Shown here piece by piece: positions 1 to 9,780 of a stretch of 64,000 nucleotides of DNA. Positions within the stretch are counted from its first letter, which is position 1. The number at the start of each line of letters is the position of its first letter. Origin of the DNA: Stemphylium vesicarium. Lineage: Eukaryota > Ascomycota > Dothideomycetes > Pleosporales > Pleosporaceae. A program made the translations under genes and the position numbers. The notes under the pieces were generated by a model. The model was not told the origin of the DNA and searched no databases. It saw only the letters and a program-made list of their open reading frames with translations. The stretch is from the NCBI GenBank assembly GCA_004380135.1, contig QXCR01000151.1, positions 1 through 64,000 of the forward strand. Direction: 5' to 3'.

Positions 1-386
1 TGTATGTTGGAGCGGTATCTATCTTATTTTTATTTATATTAATGTTAATAAATGTTAGAATATCTGAACTATTAATTGATAGTATTAATAGTATACCTTT
101 AGCTATATTAGTAGGTAGTTTCTTTAATTATTTTGTTAATAATGTTTTACCTTATATGGTAATGACTAATAATTTACTATACCATTTTAGCATTAAAAAA
201 AAATTAACTAATGTTACATCTGTGTCATGAGATGGATATTTAGCAGAAACTTCTCATATAACAAGTATAGGAAATATACTGTATGGTAATTATTCTATAT
301 GATTAATAATTACATCCATTATATTATTACTAGCGATGGTTGGGGCAATAGTTATTACTCTAAAGCCACAAACTAATGTAAAATAA
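1..386 (+). CDS. nad6: NADH dehydrogenase subunit 6 (3' part)
   Basis: C-terminal part of a complex I membrane subunit; the 5' part lies left of the window. The frame is open from base 3 (YVGAVSILFLFILMLINV, the conserved nad6 core helix) to a TAA at 384-386, about 127 codons. An in-frame TGA near 228 falls at a Trp position (S-W-D-G-Y), so code 4 applies. A final hydrophobic helix precedes a short basic tail. The identification rests on the conserved helix and the overall hydrophobic pattern. The next features downstream are hairpin repeats and then tRNA-Val. Confidence 0.88.
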
Positions 387-572
387 AAAAAAAAATTAAA
401 AATAATATTACGTCTTTCCTGTTTGTTTAACTTTTTTGTTTGATATATATATCAAACAAAAAGTAAGAAGAAAAGAAGACTGGGGCTGTAATTTTTTTTT
501 TACATATATAAAGGTATATGTAAAAAAAAAATAACTGGAAAAAAAAAGAAACTTTTTAAACAATAAAAAAAA
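387..572. repeat. Hairpin repeats between nad6 and tRNA-Val
   Basis: AT-rich stretch with two palindromes: one around TTTGATATATATATCAAA (about 439-458) and one of a T-run, ACATATATAAAGGTATATGT and an A-run (about 491-530). Both belong to the hairpin family repeated across the window. No gene seen. Confidence 0.7.
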
Positions 573-645
573 AAGAAATTAGCTCAATTGGTAGAGCATC
601 CGTTTTACACGCGGCAGGTTAAGTGTTCGAATCACTTATTTCTTA
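573..645 (+). tRNA. trnV: tRNA-Val(UAC)
   Basis: Seven-pair acceptor (AAGAAAT with ATTTCTT), D-arm GCTC/GAGC, anticodon loop TTTACAC giving UAC, and T-arm AAGTG-TTCGAAT-CACTT. The discriminator is A. Confidence 0.9.
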
Positions 646-677
646 TTACTTATTAATGGTAAGTAAATATGTTTATA

Positions 678-749
678 GAGATCTTAGCTTAATGGTAAAG
701 CGTATGACTTTTAATCATTCTCATAAGGGTTCAAGTCCCTTAGATCTTA
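678..749 (+). tRNA. trnK: tRNA-Lys(UUU)
   Basis: Acceptor GAGATCT pairs with AGATCTT through one G-U pair. The anticodon loop reads CTTTTAA (UUU). The T-arm is AAGGG-TTCAAGT-CCCTT. All arms are intact. Confidence 0.9.
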
Positions 750-1411
750 AAAAATATATACGGCTATAGGTTAATGGTAGACCATTCATTTATTTAAGTA
801 ATACCATCTATTTAAGCAATATCATATTTCTAATTAGAGAGAGTTAATCTATTAAAGCTTATAATAAATAGTTAGATGAAGGTTTAATGCCTAATCCAGT
901 TAAAGTTATTAGGTTGTAGGGTGCAAATCCTTACTAACTACATGGTAAGATTAAATATAGTAAACAATTCAAAAGTAAGGTTGATTAACTACCGACCAAG
1001 TTTCAATATAAGGCATATAATATTATTAGGTTTAGGTTTATTGCTATTGTTCCTATTGCTGTTTCTTCTATCGTAAAAGCTTCAAACTATATGGGTATTT
1101 CTCCTACTCACTTTAATTACTATCTTTCTAAACAACCAATTAAAGGAATCTATTTAGTAGTAAAGCTAGGGGGTATAGATGTTACTGCAGATTATGAAAA
1201 AAAAGTAAGAGACAAAGTCTCGAAGACTGAGTAAAAAAAAAGAAATATTCCATATTTCTTTTTTTTTAAGCGCTGAGGAAAAAAGATTAAAAAGTTAGAG
1301 CAGTTTATATAGGAATATGCATTAAACAATATTAATAAATAGAAAGAATTCGCCTCCTCCCCCCCCGCAAGCTTGCGGGGGGGGGGGAGGGATTTTATTA
1401 AAACAAAAAAA
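750..1411. other. Intergenic stretch with tRNA-like debris, HEG tail and hairpins
   Basis: 755-790 looks like the 5' part of a tRNA (D-arm-like GGTTAATGGTAGACC). 915-945 carries a T-arm-like segment with TGCAAAT, but no cloverleaf joins the two. 989-1234 is an open fragment listed separately. 1233-1281 is a hairpin of the AGAAATATTCCATATTTCT type. 1350-1392 is a GC cluster built around a GCAAGCTTGC palindrome. Confidence 0.55.
989..1234 (+). pseudogene. ORF fragment, possible HEG C-terminal end
   Basis: Open frame of about 81 codons ending at a TAA that lies inside a hairpin repeat. A segment with SSIVKASNYMGIS and a following LSKQPIKGIYLV resembles the helix-turn-helix DNA-binding tails (NUMOD type) of GIY-YIG and HNH homing endonucleases. 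There is no Met start and no catalytic motif, so I read it as a truncated remnant whose end was replaced by the inserted hairpin. The family assignment is tentative. Confidence 0.4.
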
Positions 1412-1484
1412 GCGGCCATAGGATAATTGGTTAGTCCATTCGTCTTCCAAACGATTTGTACCGATTCGAGTTCGGTTGGCCGTA
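1412..1484 (+). tRNA. trnG: tRNA-Gly(UCC)
   Basis: Acceptor GCGGCCA with TGGCCGT (one G-U pair), anticodon UCC (…TCTTCCAA…), T-arm ACCGA-TTCGAGT-TCGGT, discriminator A. Confidence 0.9.
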
Positions 1485-1486
1485 TT

Positions 1487-1558
1487 GGGTCAGTAACTTA
1501 ATGGTAGAGGACTTTCTTGTCACGAAAGTAGATATCGGTTCAAGCCCGGTCTGACTCG
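1487..1558 (+). tRNA. trnD: tRNA-Asp(GUC)
   Basis: Acceptor GGGTCAG with CTGACTC, anticodon stem CTTTC/GAAAG around loop TTGTCAC (GUC), T-arm ATCGG-TTCAAGC-CCGGT. It follows tRNA-Gly with two bases between. Confidence 0.9.
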
Positions 1559-1983
1559 TACTCTATAATGAATTTTATAATTATATATTTCCCCTCCCCC
1601 CCCCTACTTTTTTTTCGACGTAATTTCTATTAAATTACTGGAAAAAAAAAAGAGAAATAACTAAAAAAAATAAAAGGGCTAGTCCCGGGGCCCCCCCCTG
1701 CAAAGGGGGGGGGGTCCGAGCCTTGCCCCAAGGCGTGGACAAGTCCCCGCCCAGGCCCCCGTAGGGGTTAAAAAAATTTTACATCCTACCCCGCATGGAA
1801 AGGATGTAAACATTTTTTTTTAGGGGGCTAGTTTGTATTTAAGTTAAATTCTTTATTAACATCCATTCTACACTTAACTTTTATATGTTCAACATCCATT
1901 ATAGGTTTAACTTCTATTCCATATTTAACCCCAATTCTAGTCAAAGTTTTTATAATTAAAATTTTATGATCTTGCAGGTAAAA
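1559..1983. other. GC-cluster and hairpin intergenic region
   Basis: 1605-1650 is a palindrome around AATTTCTATTAAATTAC. 1675-1770 is strikingly GC-rich, with C-runs and G-runs separated by short loops and a motif close to GGGGCTAGTCCC. 1775-1825 contains an imperfect inverted repeat (TTTTACATCCT / AGGATGTAAA). The minus strand of 1828-1985 is an open fragment listed separately. Confidence 0.6.
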
Positions 1984-1985
1984 GG
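1828..1985 (-). pseudogene. Unknown minus-strand ORF fragment
   Basis: About 52 open codons on the minus strand ending in TAG, including VKYGIEVKPIMDVEH and VKCRMDVNKEF. It is hydrophilic and mixed in composition, unlike a random AT-rich frame. There is no start codon, and it begins at the edge of tRNA-Ser. I do not recognise it; a remnant of a plasmid-type or HEG gene is possible. Confidence 0.25.
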
Positions 1986-2063
1986 AAAAGTTGCTATAGG
2001 TAAGGCGAGATATTTGCTAAATATTGTGTTTAACACCTGGTGGTTCAAATCCACTCTTTTCCG
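1984..2063 (+). tRNA. trnS: tRNA-Ser(GCU)
   Basis: Acceptor GGAAAAG with CTTTTCC, loop TTGCTAA giving GCU, a long variable arm (TGTGTTTAACAC) typical of class II tRNAs, T-loop TTCAAAT, discriminator G. Confidence 0.88.
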
Positions 2064-2614
2064 AATATAGATATAATATTTATACACATCTAAAGGGATA
2101 AAGTTTTACACATCTAAAGGGATAAAGTTTTACACATCTAAACGGATAAAGGTTTTACACATCTAAAGGGATAAAGTTTTACACATCTAAAGGGATAAAG
2201 TTTTTACGCATCTAGACATAGAATATTTACACATCTATACAGATAGTATAAGTTATACATAATAACAATAATTTCATTATTTTGAATTTAGTGTATTTAT
2301 GTAGTATATTTATAAAATTAAGTCTTCCACAGGTAATTATATTGAAAACAATAACAAATCTTTTAAACCCCGGCGTCTTCTAACTTTTTTTTAATATATC
2401 ATGATATATTAAAAAAAAGTAAGCAAAAAAGACTTGGTAAAAAAAAAGAAATATGGAATATTTCTTTTTTTTTAAGCGCTTAGATTAATAAAGAAATCAA
2501 TAAAGAGTCTAATTCATTTCAAAAATGGGGTTATCAACATTAGTTTAATTTTAAACATCATTTTATTAAAAAGTATTGTTCAATTTTATATAAGGTGTTA
2601 TGAATAATTTTAAA
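2064..2614. other. Tandem-repeat and hairpin spacer
   Basis: 2081-2246 is the tandem array listed separately. 2383-2420 is a palindrome around AATATATCATGATATATT. 2437-2482 is a copy of the AGAAATATGGAATATTTCT hairpin. The rest is AT-rich without coding signal. Confidence 0.6.
2081..2246 (+). repeat. Tandem repeat, unit about 27 bases
   Basis: Five near-identical direct copies of TTACACATCTAAAGGGATAA with small substitutions (one unit has AACGG) and slippage in the T-run, then two decayed copies (2205-2246). No frame persists through it. Confidence 0.85.
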
Positions 2615-2686
2615 AAGAGTATAGTTTAATTGGTAAAATAGGAAGCTTCAAACTTCAAATTTCCAGTTCAAGTCTGGATGCTCTTG
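2615..2686 (+). tRNA. trnW: tRNA-Trp(UCA)
   Basis: Acceptor AAGAGTA with TGCTCTT, anticodon loop CTTCAAA giving UCA, T-arm TCCAG-TTCAAGT-CTGGA. UCA reads both UGA and UGG, which matches the many in-frame TGA codons at Trp positions in the protein genes. Confidence 0.92.
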
Positions 2687-2870
2687 CTATAATATAATGA
2701 AAAGATATATAAGTTTTAATATTTTTAATTTAATAATCTAAGCGCTTAAAAAAAAAGAAATATTCCATATTTCTTTTTTTTTTACATATCATGACATATT
2801 AAAAAAAGTAAGCAAACAAGACGCCGGGGTTTAATTGTTTTAAATTTTCAAATATTATATGTGTAATAAA

Positions 2871-2942
2871 GGTTCCTTAGCTTAATAGGTAAAGCGCATT
2901 CTTGATAAGGATGTGATCGACGTTCAATTCGTTGAGGAATCA
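2871..2942 (+). tRNA. trnI: tRNA-Ile(GAU)
   Basis: Acceptor GGTTCCT with AGGAATC, anticodon stem CATTC/GGATG around TTGATAA (GAU), T-arm CGACG-TTCAATT-CGTTG. A hairpin repeat (2738-2815) lies upstream. Confidence 0.9.
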
Positions 2943-2946
2943 GTAA

Positions 2947-3018
2947 GGTGCGTTAGTTAAATTGGTATAACGACATGCTACGGACATGTTCTTACAAGTT
3001 CGAGTCTTGTACGCACTT
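2947..3018 (+). tRNA. trnR: tRNA-Arg(ACG)
   Basis: Acceptor GGTGCGT with ACGCACT, stem ACATG/CATGT around CTACGGA (ACG), T-arm ACAAG-TTCGAGT-CTTGT. Four bases after tRNA-Ile. Confidence 0.9.
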
Positions 3019-3138
3019 GTACTTTAAGTATATGTAACATATTTCATTTATTAATTAAGATAGAATTGTGCATACCTGTACTATAAGAATGAACAATTTA
3101 TTTTATCTTTTAGTTCATAGAGCAATACAAACTAAAAA

Positions 3139-3223
3139 AGAGAATTGACTGAGTGGCTTAAAGTGATAAGCTTGAAACTTATTTGGTTGAAAAATCACAT
3201 CCGTTCGAATCGGATATTCTCTG
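3139..3223 (+). tRNA. trnS: tRNA-Ser(UGA)
   Basis: Class II tRNA: acceptor AGAGAAT with ATTCTCT, anticodon stem ATAAG/CTTAT with loop CTTGAAA (UGA), extended variable arm, T-arm ATCCG-TTCGAAT-CGGAT. Confidence 0.9.
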
Positions 3224-3229
3224 TTATAT

Positions 3230-3412
3230 TTTGATAGATTCTCTGTTTTATATATAGATTATCTGTCATTCAGTATGAGTATATTATCTTGTATTTTTAT
3301 AAATAAATTATCTGTTATACAATATAAGCATATTATCTTGTATTTTTATAAATAGATTATCTGTTATACAATATAAGTACATTATGTTATATCTATATAA
3401 ATAGTATAACTA
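3230..3412 (+). repeat. Degenerate tandem repeat, unit about 60 bases
   Basis: Three decaying copies of a unit containing GATTATCTGTTATACAATAT followed by ATATTATCTTGTATTTTTAT. AT-rich, with no coding potential. Confidence 0.75.
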
Positions 3413-3448
3413 TGTTATACTTTACTAAAGTACACTGTACATTCTAAA

Positions 3449-3521
3449 CGGGTTAGAGCCAGGTTGGTTAGGCGCCTCATTTGGGTTGAGGATTTGTTAT
3501 GTTCGAATCATAATAACCCGA
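3449..3521 (+). tRNA. trnP: tRNA-Pro(UGG)
   Basis: Acceptor CGGGTTA with TAACCCG, anticodon stem CCTCA/TGAGG around TTTGGGT (UGG), T-arm TTATG-TTCGAAT-CATAA, all paired. A mutated second copy lies at 17480-17552. Confidence 0.92.
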
Positions 3522-3734
3522 AATGGGATTTTAAATCATTTATTTCCCCCCCCCTAATTTTTGGACGTTATTTCTCTTTTTTTTCTAGTAATTTCATAGA
3601 AATTACGTCGAAAAAAAAGAGAAATAACTAAAAAAAATAGGGGGGGGATAAAAATATATAGTAATGTATTTGATATGTAATGTATTATTTCATAATTTTA
3701 TTACCTTATATATTTGTGTTACATATTATAAGGA
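3522..3734. repeat. Hairpin spacer upstream of rnl, duplicated before atp6
   Basis: 3545-3650 is a long hairpin with AATTTCATAGAAATTACGTC and flanking C and G runs. The stretch from about 3419 (before tRNA-Pro) to 3745 recurs in diverged form at about 17440-17735, so the tRNA-Pro to rnl leader block was duplicated. Confidence 0.65.
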
Positions 3735-6700
3735 TTAACTTTATGGCTAGTATATAAAGAGACTATTATAGAATAATAAAAGGCTGTATATTAAACCATT
3801 AGTACCGTAAAAATGATGGAGTAATTTTCATTTATTAGGGAAAATGGTAGAAGAATTTCTATAAAAAAAACGAAGTGAATTGAAGTATCTTATTAGCTTC
3901 AGGAAAATAAATCAAACGAGATTCTATTAGTAGTGTGAATGAAAATAGATATAGGCTTAAAGTAAAATGGATTAATCTGTTTGAATATAGGGGAACCTTC
4001 CTCTAAGCCTTAATATAATATACAAGAAATAGAGAATAGTACTGTGAAGGAAGTATGTAAAATAGTAGTCTTATAAGCAGCTCAAGGTAAGTTTAATAAA
4101 CATATGAGAGCGTACCTTTTGTATAATGGGTCAGCAAGTTCTAGTTAGATGCAAGCAAGTAGTGATTAGTGGTGATATATTAAATGATAATAGAAATCAA
4201 CAAGATAGACAATATAATAATATAAATACACAAAAAAAGAATCAATTTGCCTAGATAATCCAATTATTAAGTAATGAATTAGTATCTAATTAGAGACCCG
4301 AAGAGTAGTGATCTTACCATGGTCAGGCTTATAAAAGGCCGAATGGGTTATCGTTGTAAAGATATCCAAAGAACTGTGGTAAGTTAGTGAAAGACAATCC
4401 TGACTACTATAGCTGGTTTTCCGCGAAACATATGTAAGTATGTAGTTTAAATAACATCATAGCAGGTACAGAACTGTAATCTCGGACAATTTGTGCATTA
4501 ATATCCTATTAGGGTATATAATGCCTTGTGCATATGGGGGGGTCGTGAAGACTCTATTCGCGAGTATTTGCTCTCGGAAGGGCAATGATGAGTGTTGAAC
4601 TATCAGACATTTAACGATAAGGTTGTGTGTCAAAAGGGAAACAGCCCAGAACAAGTGTTTAAGGTTCCAAAGTTTTTGTTAAGTGAAAGTAAGGAAGTAT
4701 TTAAACTATACAACCAGGAAATAGGCTTAGAAGCGGCCATTTTTTAAAGACCTCGTAACAGAGCACTGGTTCAAACGGTTAATTAGTTAACCTTATAAGT
4801 TAAAAGCGCCGAAGATATAACGGATCTAAAACAAAACACCGACACCTTGTCCATAATAATAATATTAGGTTAAATCCTATTTTAATATACTTAAAGATTA
4901 TTTAAGTATTATTTATGGGGTAGCGGAACATTGGGTAAATAGGATTAAAAATAGGTAATAAACCCCTTAGAATCTTTTTTAATTTATAAAAACTGGATTA
5001 ATAGAGGGGAAGGATACATCTATTTTCATAATTACATTTGTAATTTGCTCGCTAAATTGCGGGTTTCCATAAATATCCCAAGTGAGAATGCTGACACGAG
5101 TAACGAAAAAGAGGATGCCCCTAAAAGGCCCTCTCGCCTTAAGCTTATGGGAAAGTTAATCGGTCTCTAAATTAAACCTAAAGGATAAAATGATGAGGAG
5201 ATTATATGTGACAACATAAAGAAATTGAGTAAAATGTTCTGGAAAAGCATATAGTCTAAGGATGTAGATAAATATACTATCCTTTTGGATGGTCCCCTAC
5301 AGGGGCCAGACCTAAAGGTAAGTCCCCCTCGGGACTAGTAAATAAACTAGAGAGATAATACTAGGCTTCCTTAAACATATAAAACCGTACCTAAAAACTA
5401 CCACAAGTAAGCTAGTAGAGAATACGAAGGCGTTTGAGCTAACAATCATTAAGGAACTCGGCAAATTGACACCGTAACTGAGGGAGAAGGTGTGCCATTC
5501 CTACTGATTAATATCAGTTTAGGAAGAGGAGACATAAAATGGTGTTGCACGACTGTTTAATTAAAACACAGCACTTTGCGTAAGATGTAAATCAATGTAT
5601 AGAGTGCGCTATCTGCCCAATGATGGCTGGTTAACGGATTTACTTAGACGACTAAAATAGGCTAGGTTTTGAAGGAACCCCCATTTAATGGCGGCCTTAC
5701 CTATGAGGGTCCTAAGGTAGCGAAATACCTTGGCATTTAAATGATGTCGCGCATGAATGATCTCACGATGCAACAGCTGTCTCAATGATTGGCTCAGTGA
5801 AACTGGAATGGCAGTGAAGATACTGCCTATCTCTAGATAGACGAGAAGACCCCATGCAGCTTTACTGTTACTAGTTATAGGGTATAATTTAACAGGTTTT
5901 AGGGAATAAGGTAGTTGAGCGACAAAATTGAAACACCTTTACTCTGGTTGTTATATCAGTAGAATAGGTTACATTATTGTAACTGACGTCTGAATGTAAT
6001 CCATAAAAGGAGGGAGATTATATCAAGCTCAGGAGACAATGGCTAGCAGATGGTTTATGCGGGGCACAGATCCCATAAAGAGTACCTGGGAGTATCCAAA
6101 TTTATTTTTGTAATATGCTATACGCAAATTATATAGGGCTTTTATTAAATAATTGCCTTTTATATTTTAATTTTTTAATTACTATATTTAGTTTGTTATT
6201 TTTTATATTTACTTTTATAAAGTATCTATAACTAATTCAGTTATATTTCTATTTAAGTTAGAACTAAAACAATTTAATATAAGTAAGATTTTACCTATGT
6301 GGAAAATAGGTGTATATATAGTATTAATAATGAATATCTAATTGTAAAAGAAGATATTATTATAACACTATTAGTTATTTTTTTTAGAATACCTCTATAA
6401 GAAATGATGTTGATATATACTTCCAAAGTTTAATGGCTTAATCTTGCTTTACTGTTTGACATACACGTCTATCAGTTGCGTAAGCAGGGCATAAAGACCG
6501 CAAGACGCAGTAAGGAAAGGTCTTGTATTATTGAAAAAGCTACGCTGGGGATAACAGGCTAATTGCGCCAGAGAGTACAAATTGAGTGCGCAGTTTGGCA
6601 CCTCGATGTCGGCTTAGCTCATCCACATGAATGCAGGAATCATGAAGGGTACGACTGTTCGTCGATTAAAGAGCTACACGAGCTGGGTTAAATACGTCGT

Positions 6701-7075
6701 GAGACAGTATGGTTTCTATCTTCTAGAGGAAATTGGAGTAAAATAAGGATAGCCCCTTCGTACGAAAGGAGTTGGGTATGGTAACCTATGGTTTACCTGT
6801 TGTTTATGCGCTTAATATTAACCTGATAAATTACGGCAAGAATAGGTTCTCCTTAATGAGTAGAAATTGGGTATCTATAGAAGAAGGAGAGTAATATAGA
6901 TAGATTCATGTGAATTTATTACCTATTTGAGCTATAGATGGTAATACTTTTATACTCAAGTATTTATACATAGTATAGGCATGGCAGGAAAGCTATGTTA
7001 GTTAAGATAAGTGCTGAATGCATCTAGGCACGAAGCTTACCTTAGGATACTCTTAGAAACGTAGTATAACATTAC
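3735..7075 (+). rRNA. rnl: Large subunit ribosomal RNA
   Basis: Large rRNA of the mitochondrial ribosome. Diagnostic blocks are in order: a domain IV segment with GGTAGCGAAATACCTTGGC (about 5715), GACGAGAAGACCCC (about 5840), the peptidyl-transferase segment GGGATAACAGGCTAATTG (about 6548), the GAGCTGGGTTAAATACGTCG block (about 6679) and the sarcin-ricin loop TACGAAAGGA (about 6759). Ends are estimates: the start from where similarity with the duplicated leader ends, the end from the last conserved helix (GAAGCTTACCTTAGGATA, about 7030). An AT-rich expansion at about 6100-6430 sits in a variable domain. I see no intron ORF. Transcribed with the flanking plus-strand tRNAs. Confidence 0.88.
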
Positions 7076-7256
7076 GAATCCAAATTTTTCATAGGGTTAG
7101 TGCTAGAAAAGTAGCTGCTACAGTTAACTCTAGTTCTAACAATATGGTTAAGGGATTATAGGCTTTGGCTGAAAGGGCTTTGATGTTCTTAGGTATAAAG
7201 TACTAATTTATTATCATTAACTAAATAACATACTTATCATTAAAAATACTTTATTT

Positions 7257-7329
7257 AGCCTGGTTTGCATAATAGTAATGCACCCGTTTTGTAATCGGAA
7301 GATATGAGTGCAATTCTCGTACTGGGCTA
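7257..7329 (+). tRNA. trnT: tRNA-Thr(UGU)
   Basis: Acceptor AGCCTGG with CTGGGCT (two G-U pairs), anticodon loop TTTGTAA giving UGU, T-loop TGCAATT. It is the first tRNA after rnl. Confidence 0.86.
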
Positions 7330-7631
7330 TTTAGATATTTTCCCAGTTATTTTTTTTTTACATATATCTTGATATATGTAAAAAAAAATAACAGCCCCAG
7401 TCTTCTTTTCTTCTTACTTTTTGTTTGATATATATATCAAAAAAAAAGTTAAACAAGACTGGAGGGCTAATTTTTTGCTAGTCCCCAAAAGGGGGGGGAT
7501 GGACCCCTGAAGGGGGAGAGGATAGTAATTTCGAATATTCGAAATTACGTCGAAAAAAATAACCGCCAGCTTTAACTTTTTTTTCATATATCACAATATA
7601 TGAAAAAAAAAGTAGGGGAGGGAAGAATTAA
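7330..7631. repeat. Nested hairpins between tRNA-Thr and tRNA-Met
   Basis: Successive palindromes: a T-run/ACATATATCTTGATATATGT/A-run (7353-7392), TTGATATATATATCAA (about 7424-7440), AATTTCGAATATTCGAAATT (7526-7548) and a CATATATCACAATATATG hairpin (7578-7612), with a GC-rich GCTAGTCCCC…GGGG block near 7478-7520. No gene. Confidence 0.7.
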
Positions 7632-7702
7632 CGCGGATTGATGTAATAGTAACATACCTGGCTCATGACCAGTAAATAGGGGTGCAAGTCCTCTGTCCGC
7701 AT
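7632..7702 (+). tRNA. trnM: tRNA-Met(CAU), initiator-like
   Basis: Anticodon stem CTGG/CCAG around a loop with CAU. Acceptor CGCGGAT against GTCCGCA leaves C1 opposite A72 unpaired, the classic initiator tRNA signature. T-arm AGGGG-TGCAAGT-CCTCT. Confidence 0.87.
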
Positions 7703-7707
7703 AGTTA

Positions 7708-7780
7708 AAGGCTATAGCTTAATAGGCAAAGCAAGCTGCTCATAACAGCTCAGATGAGTGTTCAAGTCATTCTGGCCTTA
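7708..7780 (+). tRNA. trnM: tRNA-Met(CAU), or Ile with modified CAU
   Basis: Acceptor AAGGCTA with TGGCCTT, anticodon stem around CAU, T-arm GAGTG-TTCAAGT-CATTC. It is one of three CAU tRNAs in the window. Elongator Met and lysidine-type Ile cannot be told apart by eye. Confidence 0.82.
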
Positions 7781-8736
7781 TAGAAAAGGTTAATAACCAC
7801 CACATTAACACTCTGTAACTTATATATACAGGTGCTGTGGTATAACAAACTCCCAACACACCATGACCAGTATAAACAACATATTAGAAAAACGAAACAC
7901 ATGAGCGTATCCCTCCCCCCCCCGCAAGCTTGCGGGGGGGGGAGGGTTAGTAGGAGATTGTTGATGGGTGGCGCCCCAAATAACCTTCAAAATCTCCAAT
8001 ACGTTGGTTTGGTTTTTGATTTCTTGTCACTTAATATGATTCTTGTCGCGTAATATCTTTTCGCTTTAGTTTATCTTATGTCGGTTGTACCGGTCTAGAA
8101 AGATGGTGTGAAAGCTACTCTGTATTTATACGGTAAGGTCACAAGTCCTTGTAAAAGCAGAGTGTACCCTACGGGTATACCTTAGGGATCCTTTTGGGGA
8201 TAGTAATTAACCATTCTTTCCCATGTAATTATAATACTAGTCCCTAAAGGGGTTTTCTCCCCCTCTATTAATATTTTATTTGCTTAAGTCACCAGCAAAT
8301 ATTGGCAAAACAAATAAAATATTTAGGGGACATCCCGATCTAACTTTTTTTACATATATCATGATATATTAAAAAAAAAGTAAGGGTAGTATTGGCATAA
8401 TTTATAACTAGGCTTACTGGCTGACTTTTTTTTAATATATCATTAAAAAAAAGTTCCTCGGCGTCTTTTTTAACTTTTTGATATATATATCAAACAAAAA
8501 AGTAAGAAGAAAAGAAGACTGAGTAAAAAAAAAAGAAATATTCCATATTTCTTTTTTTTTTTAAGCGCTGAGGTAAACCAGCGAAACAGGCTTACCTAAA
8601 ATTTTTACTTATAAATTTTTATTTTTAAAGATGTAAGTATTAAACATAAATAAACAATATTGTCATTTTTACATGGTATTTAAATACTTTTTTTTACTCT
8701 TATATTTTGCGTTTTTAAGCATTTATATAAAATCTA
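7781..8736. other. Long spacer with GC clusters and hairpins
   Basis: No gene recognised. 7908-7945 is a GC cluster with the GCAAGCTTGC palindrome also found near 1370 and 55482. 8160-8340 has G/C-rich inverted segments around CTAGTCCCTAAAGGGG. 8344-8382 and 8430-8455 are TATATCATGATATA-type hairpins. 8480-8576 is a double hairpin ending in the AGAAATATTCCATATTTCT palindrome plus AAGCGCTGAGG. A 73-codon open frame over 7832-8053 spans the GC cluster and looks fortuitous. Confidence 0.6.
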
Positions 8737-8811
8737 AGGCCCAATAGTCAAGTGGTTAAGACGTAACATTTTCACTGTTAAATGCGCGGGTTCAAACCCC
8801 GCTTGGGCTTA
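8737..8811 (+). tRNA. trnE: tRNA-Glu(UUC)
   Basis: Acceptor AGGCCCA with TGGGCTT, anticodon stem TAACA/TGTTA around TTTTCAC (UUC), T-arm GCGGG-TTCAAAC-CCCGC. Confidence 0.88.
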
Positions 8812-8842
8812 CTTTATAAGTTATTTTTATGTATTAACTTAA

Positions 8843-8914
8843 GGGGATATAGTTTAATTGGTAAAACTGCGATTTTGCATATCGTTATTTTAGGATCGAG
8901 TCCTAATATCTCCA
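8843..8914 (+). tRNA. trnA: tRNA-Ala(UGC)
   Basis: Acceptor GGGGATA with TATCTCC, anticodon stem GCGAT/ATCGT around TTTGCAT (UGC), T-arm with TAGGA/TCCTA. A shift of the loop would give GCA, but that stem pairs badly. Confidence 0.8.
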
Positions 8915-9372
8915 ACGTTAAAATTAAATATCAAATTATTATTCACTCATTATTATGTCAAAATACATAAGATTATGTTGAAAAAAAAATGGTTGTACTT
9001 TATATTGAATTTCAAATATTATGTCGATCTTATGTTACATTTTTATAGTTTATTTTTCAGTTTATTCCCCTTTTTTATATTCAAATTTAAATTTGGTAAA
9101 TGAAGCTTTATAAGTTACTTCTTTATGTATAATAACTTTGAAGATAAAAGGGTACAAATTTGAAAGGATAATAAAGGTAAGTCTGGTATTTACAGGTGAA
9201 TAAATACCGTACTGGTAGTCCTTATATAGGAAGTAGTACGGTTATAAACAGAAGAGTTAAATGTTATTTAAATACTAATTATGTTAAAACATATAAACAT
9301 AAGTCTATTATATACTCAGTTATACTAAAGTATGATTTAAGTGTATGGAGGTTGGAGATACTTGAGCATTTT

Positions 9373-9412
9373 TCCAGCTTTTTTTATTTATATAAATAAA
9401 AAAAAGCTGGAA
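9373..9412 (+). repeat. Hairpin inserted in a GIY-YIG gene
   Basis: Near-perfect inverted repeat around TTATTTATATAAATAA with CAGC/GCTG ends. Related copies are at about 9723-9763, 18660-18698 and 42333-42375. It splits the GIY-YIG coding frame here. Confidence 0.8.
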
Positions 9413-9486
9413 GAGATTACTCAGAAAGAATTTTATTTAAATACTTTAATACCAAGCTACAATATACTTAAGTTTGCTGGTTCTTC

Positions 9487-9780
9487 CTTTCCCTTTTACT
9501 TTTTTTTTAATATATCATGATATATTAAAAAAAAGTTAGCCCCGGCGTCTTCATCTTTTTTGTTTTTTTTTTAAAAAAGAATCGAAGACTGGATAAAAAA
9601 AAAAGAAATATGGAATATTTCTTTTAAGATGGTAACTTTTTGTTTTCTTTTGCCTAAATCCACTACAAACCTTGAGCAAAAGAAAAAAAAACAACAAAAA
9701 GTAAGGGAACCCCTTAAGGTTCCCAGCTTTTTTTTTTATTTATATAAATAAAAAAAAGCTGGGAACCCGCAGGGTAGGGT
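9487..9780. repeat. Cluster of four hairpins in a GIY-YIG gene
   Basis: In order: AATATATCATGATATATT with T/A-run arms (9503-9535), a CATCTTTTTT/AAAAAAGAATCGAAG arm pair (9551-9590), AGAAATATGGAATATTTCT (9603-9621), a long TTTTCTTTTGC…GCAAAAGAAAA stem (9636-9695) and a CAGC…GCTG hairpin (9722-9763). Coding sequence of the endonuclease resumes directly after. Confidence 0.75.

Noticed and set aside
755..950. tRNA gene with intron
   Set aside because: D-arm-like and T-arm-like pieces are present, but their acceptor strands do not pair and no anticodon arm is convincing.
2081..2246. CRISPR-like array
   Set aside because: Head-to-tail repeat without unique spacers, in mitochondrial DNA; a simple tandem repeat.
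4457..4654. 65-codon minus-strand open frame
   Set aside because: It lies inside conserved large rRNA sequence on the opposite strand; a shadow.
6085..6440. Possible intron in rnl
   Set aside because: AT-rich insertion in a variable domain without ORF or group I core strings; conserved helices continue on both sides.
7832..8053. 73-codon open frame
   Set aside because: Runs through a GC cluster, has no conserved features and sits between tRNAs and hairpins.
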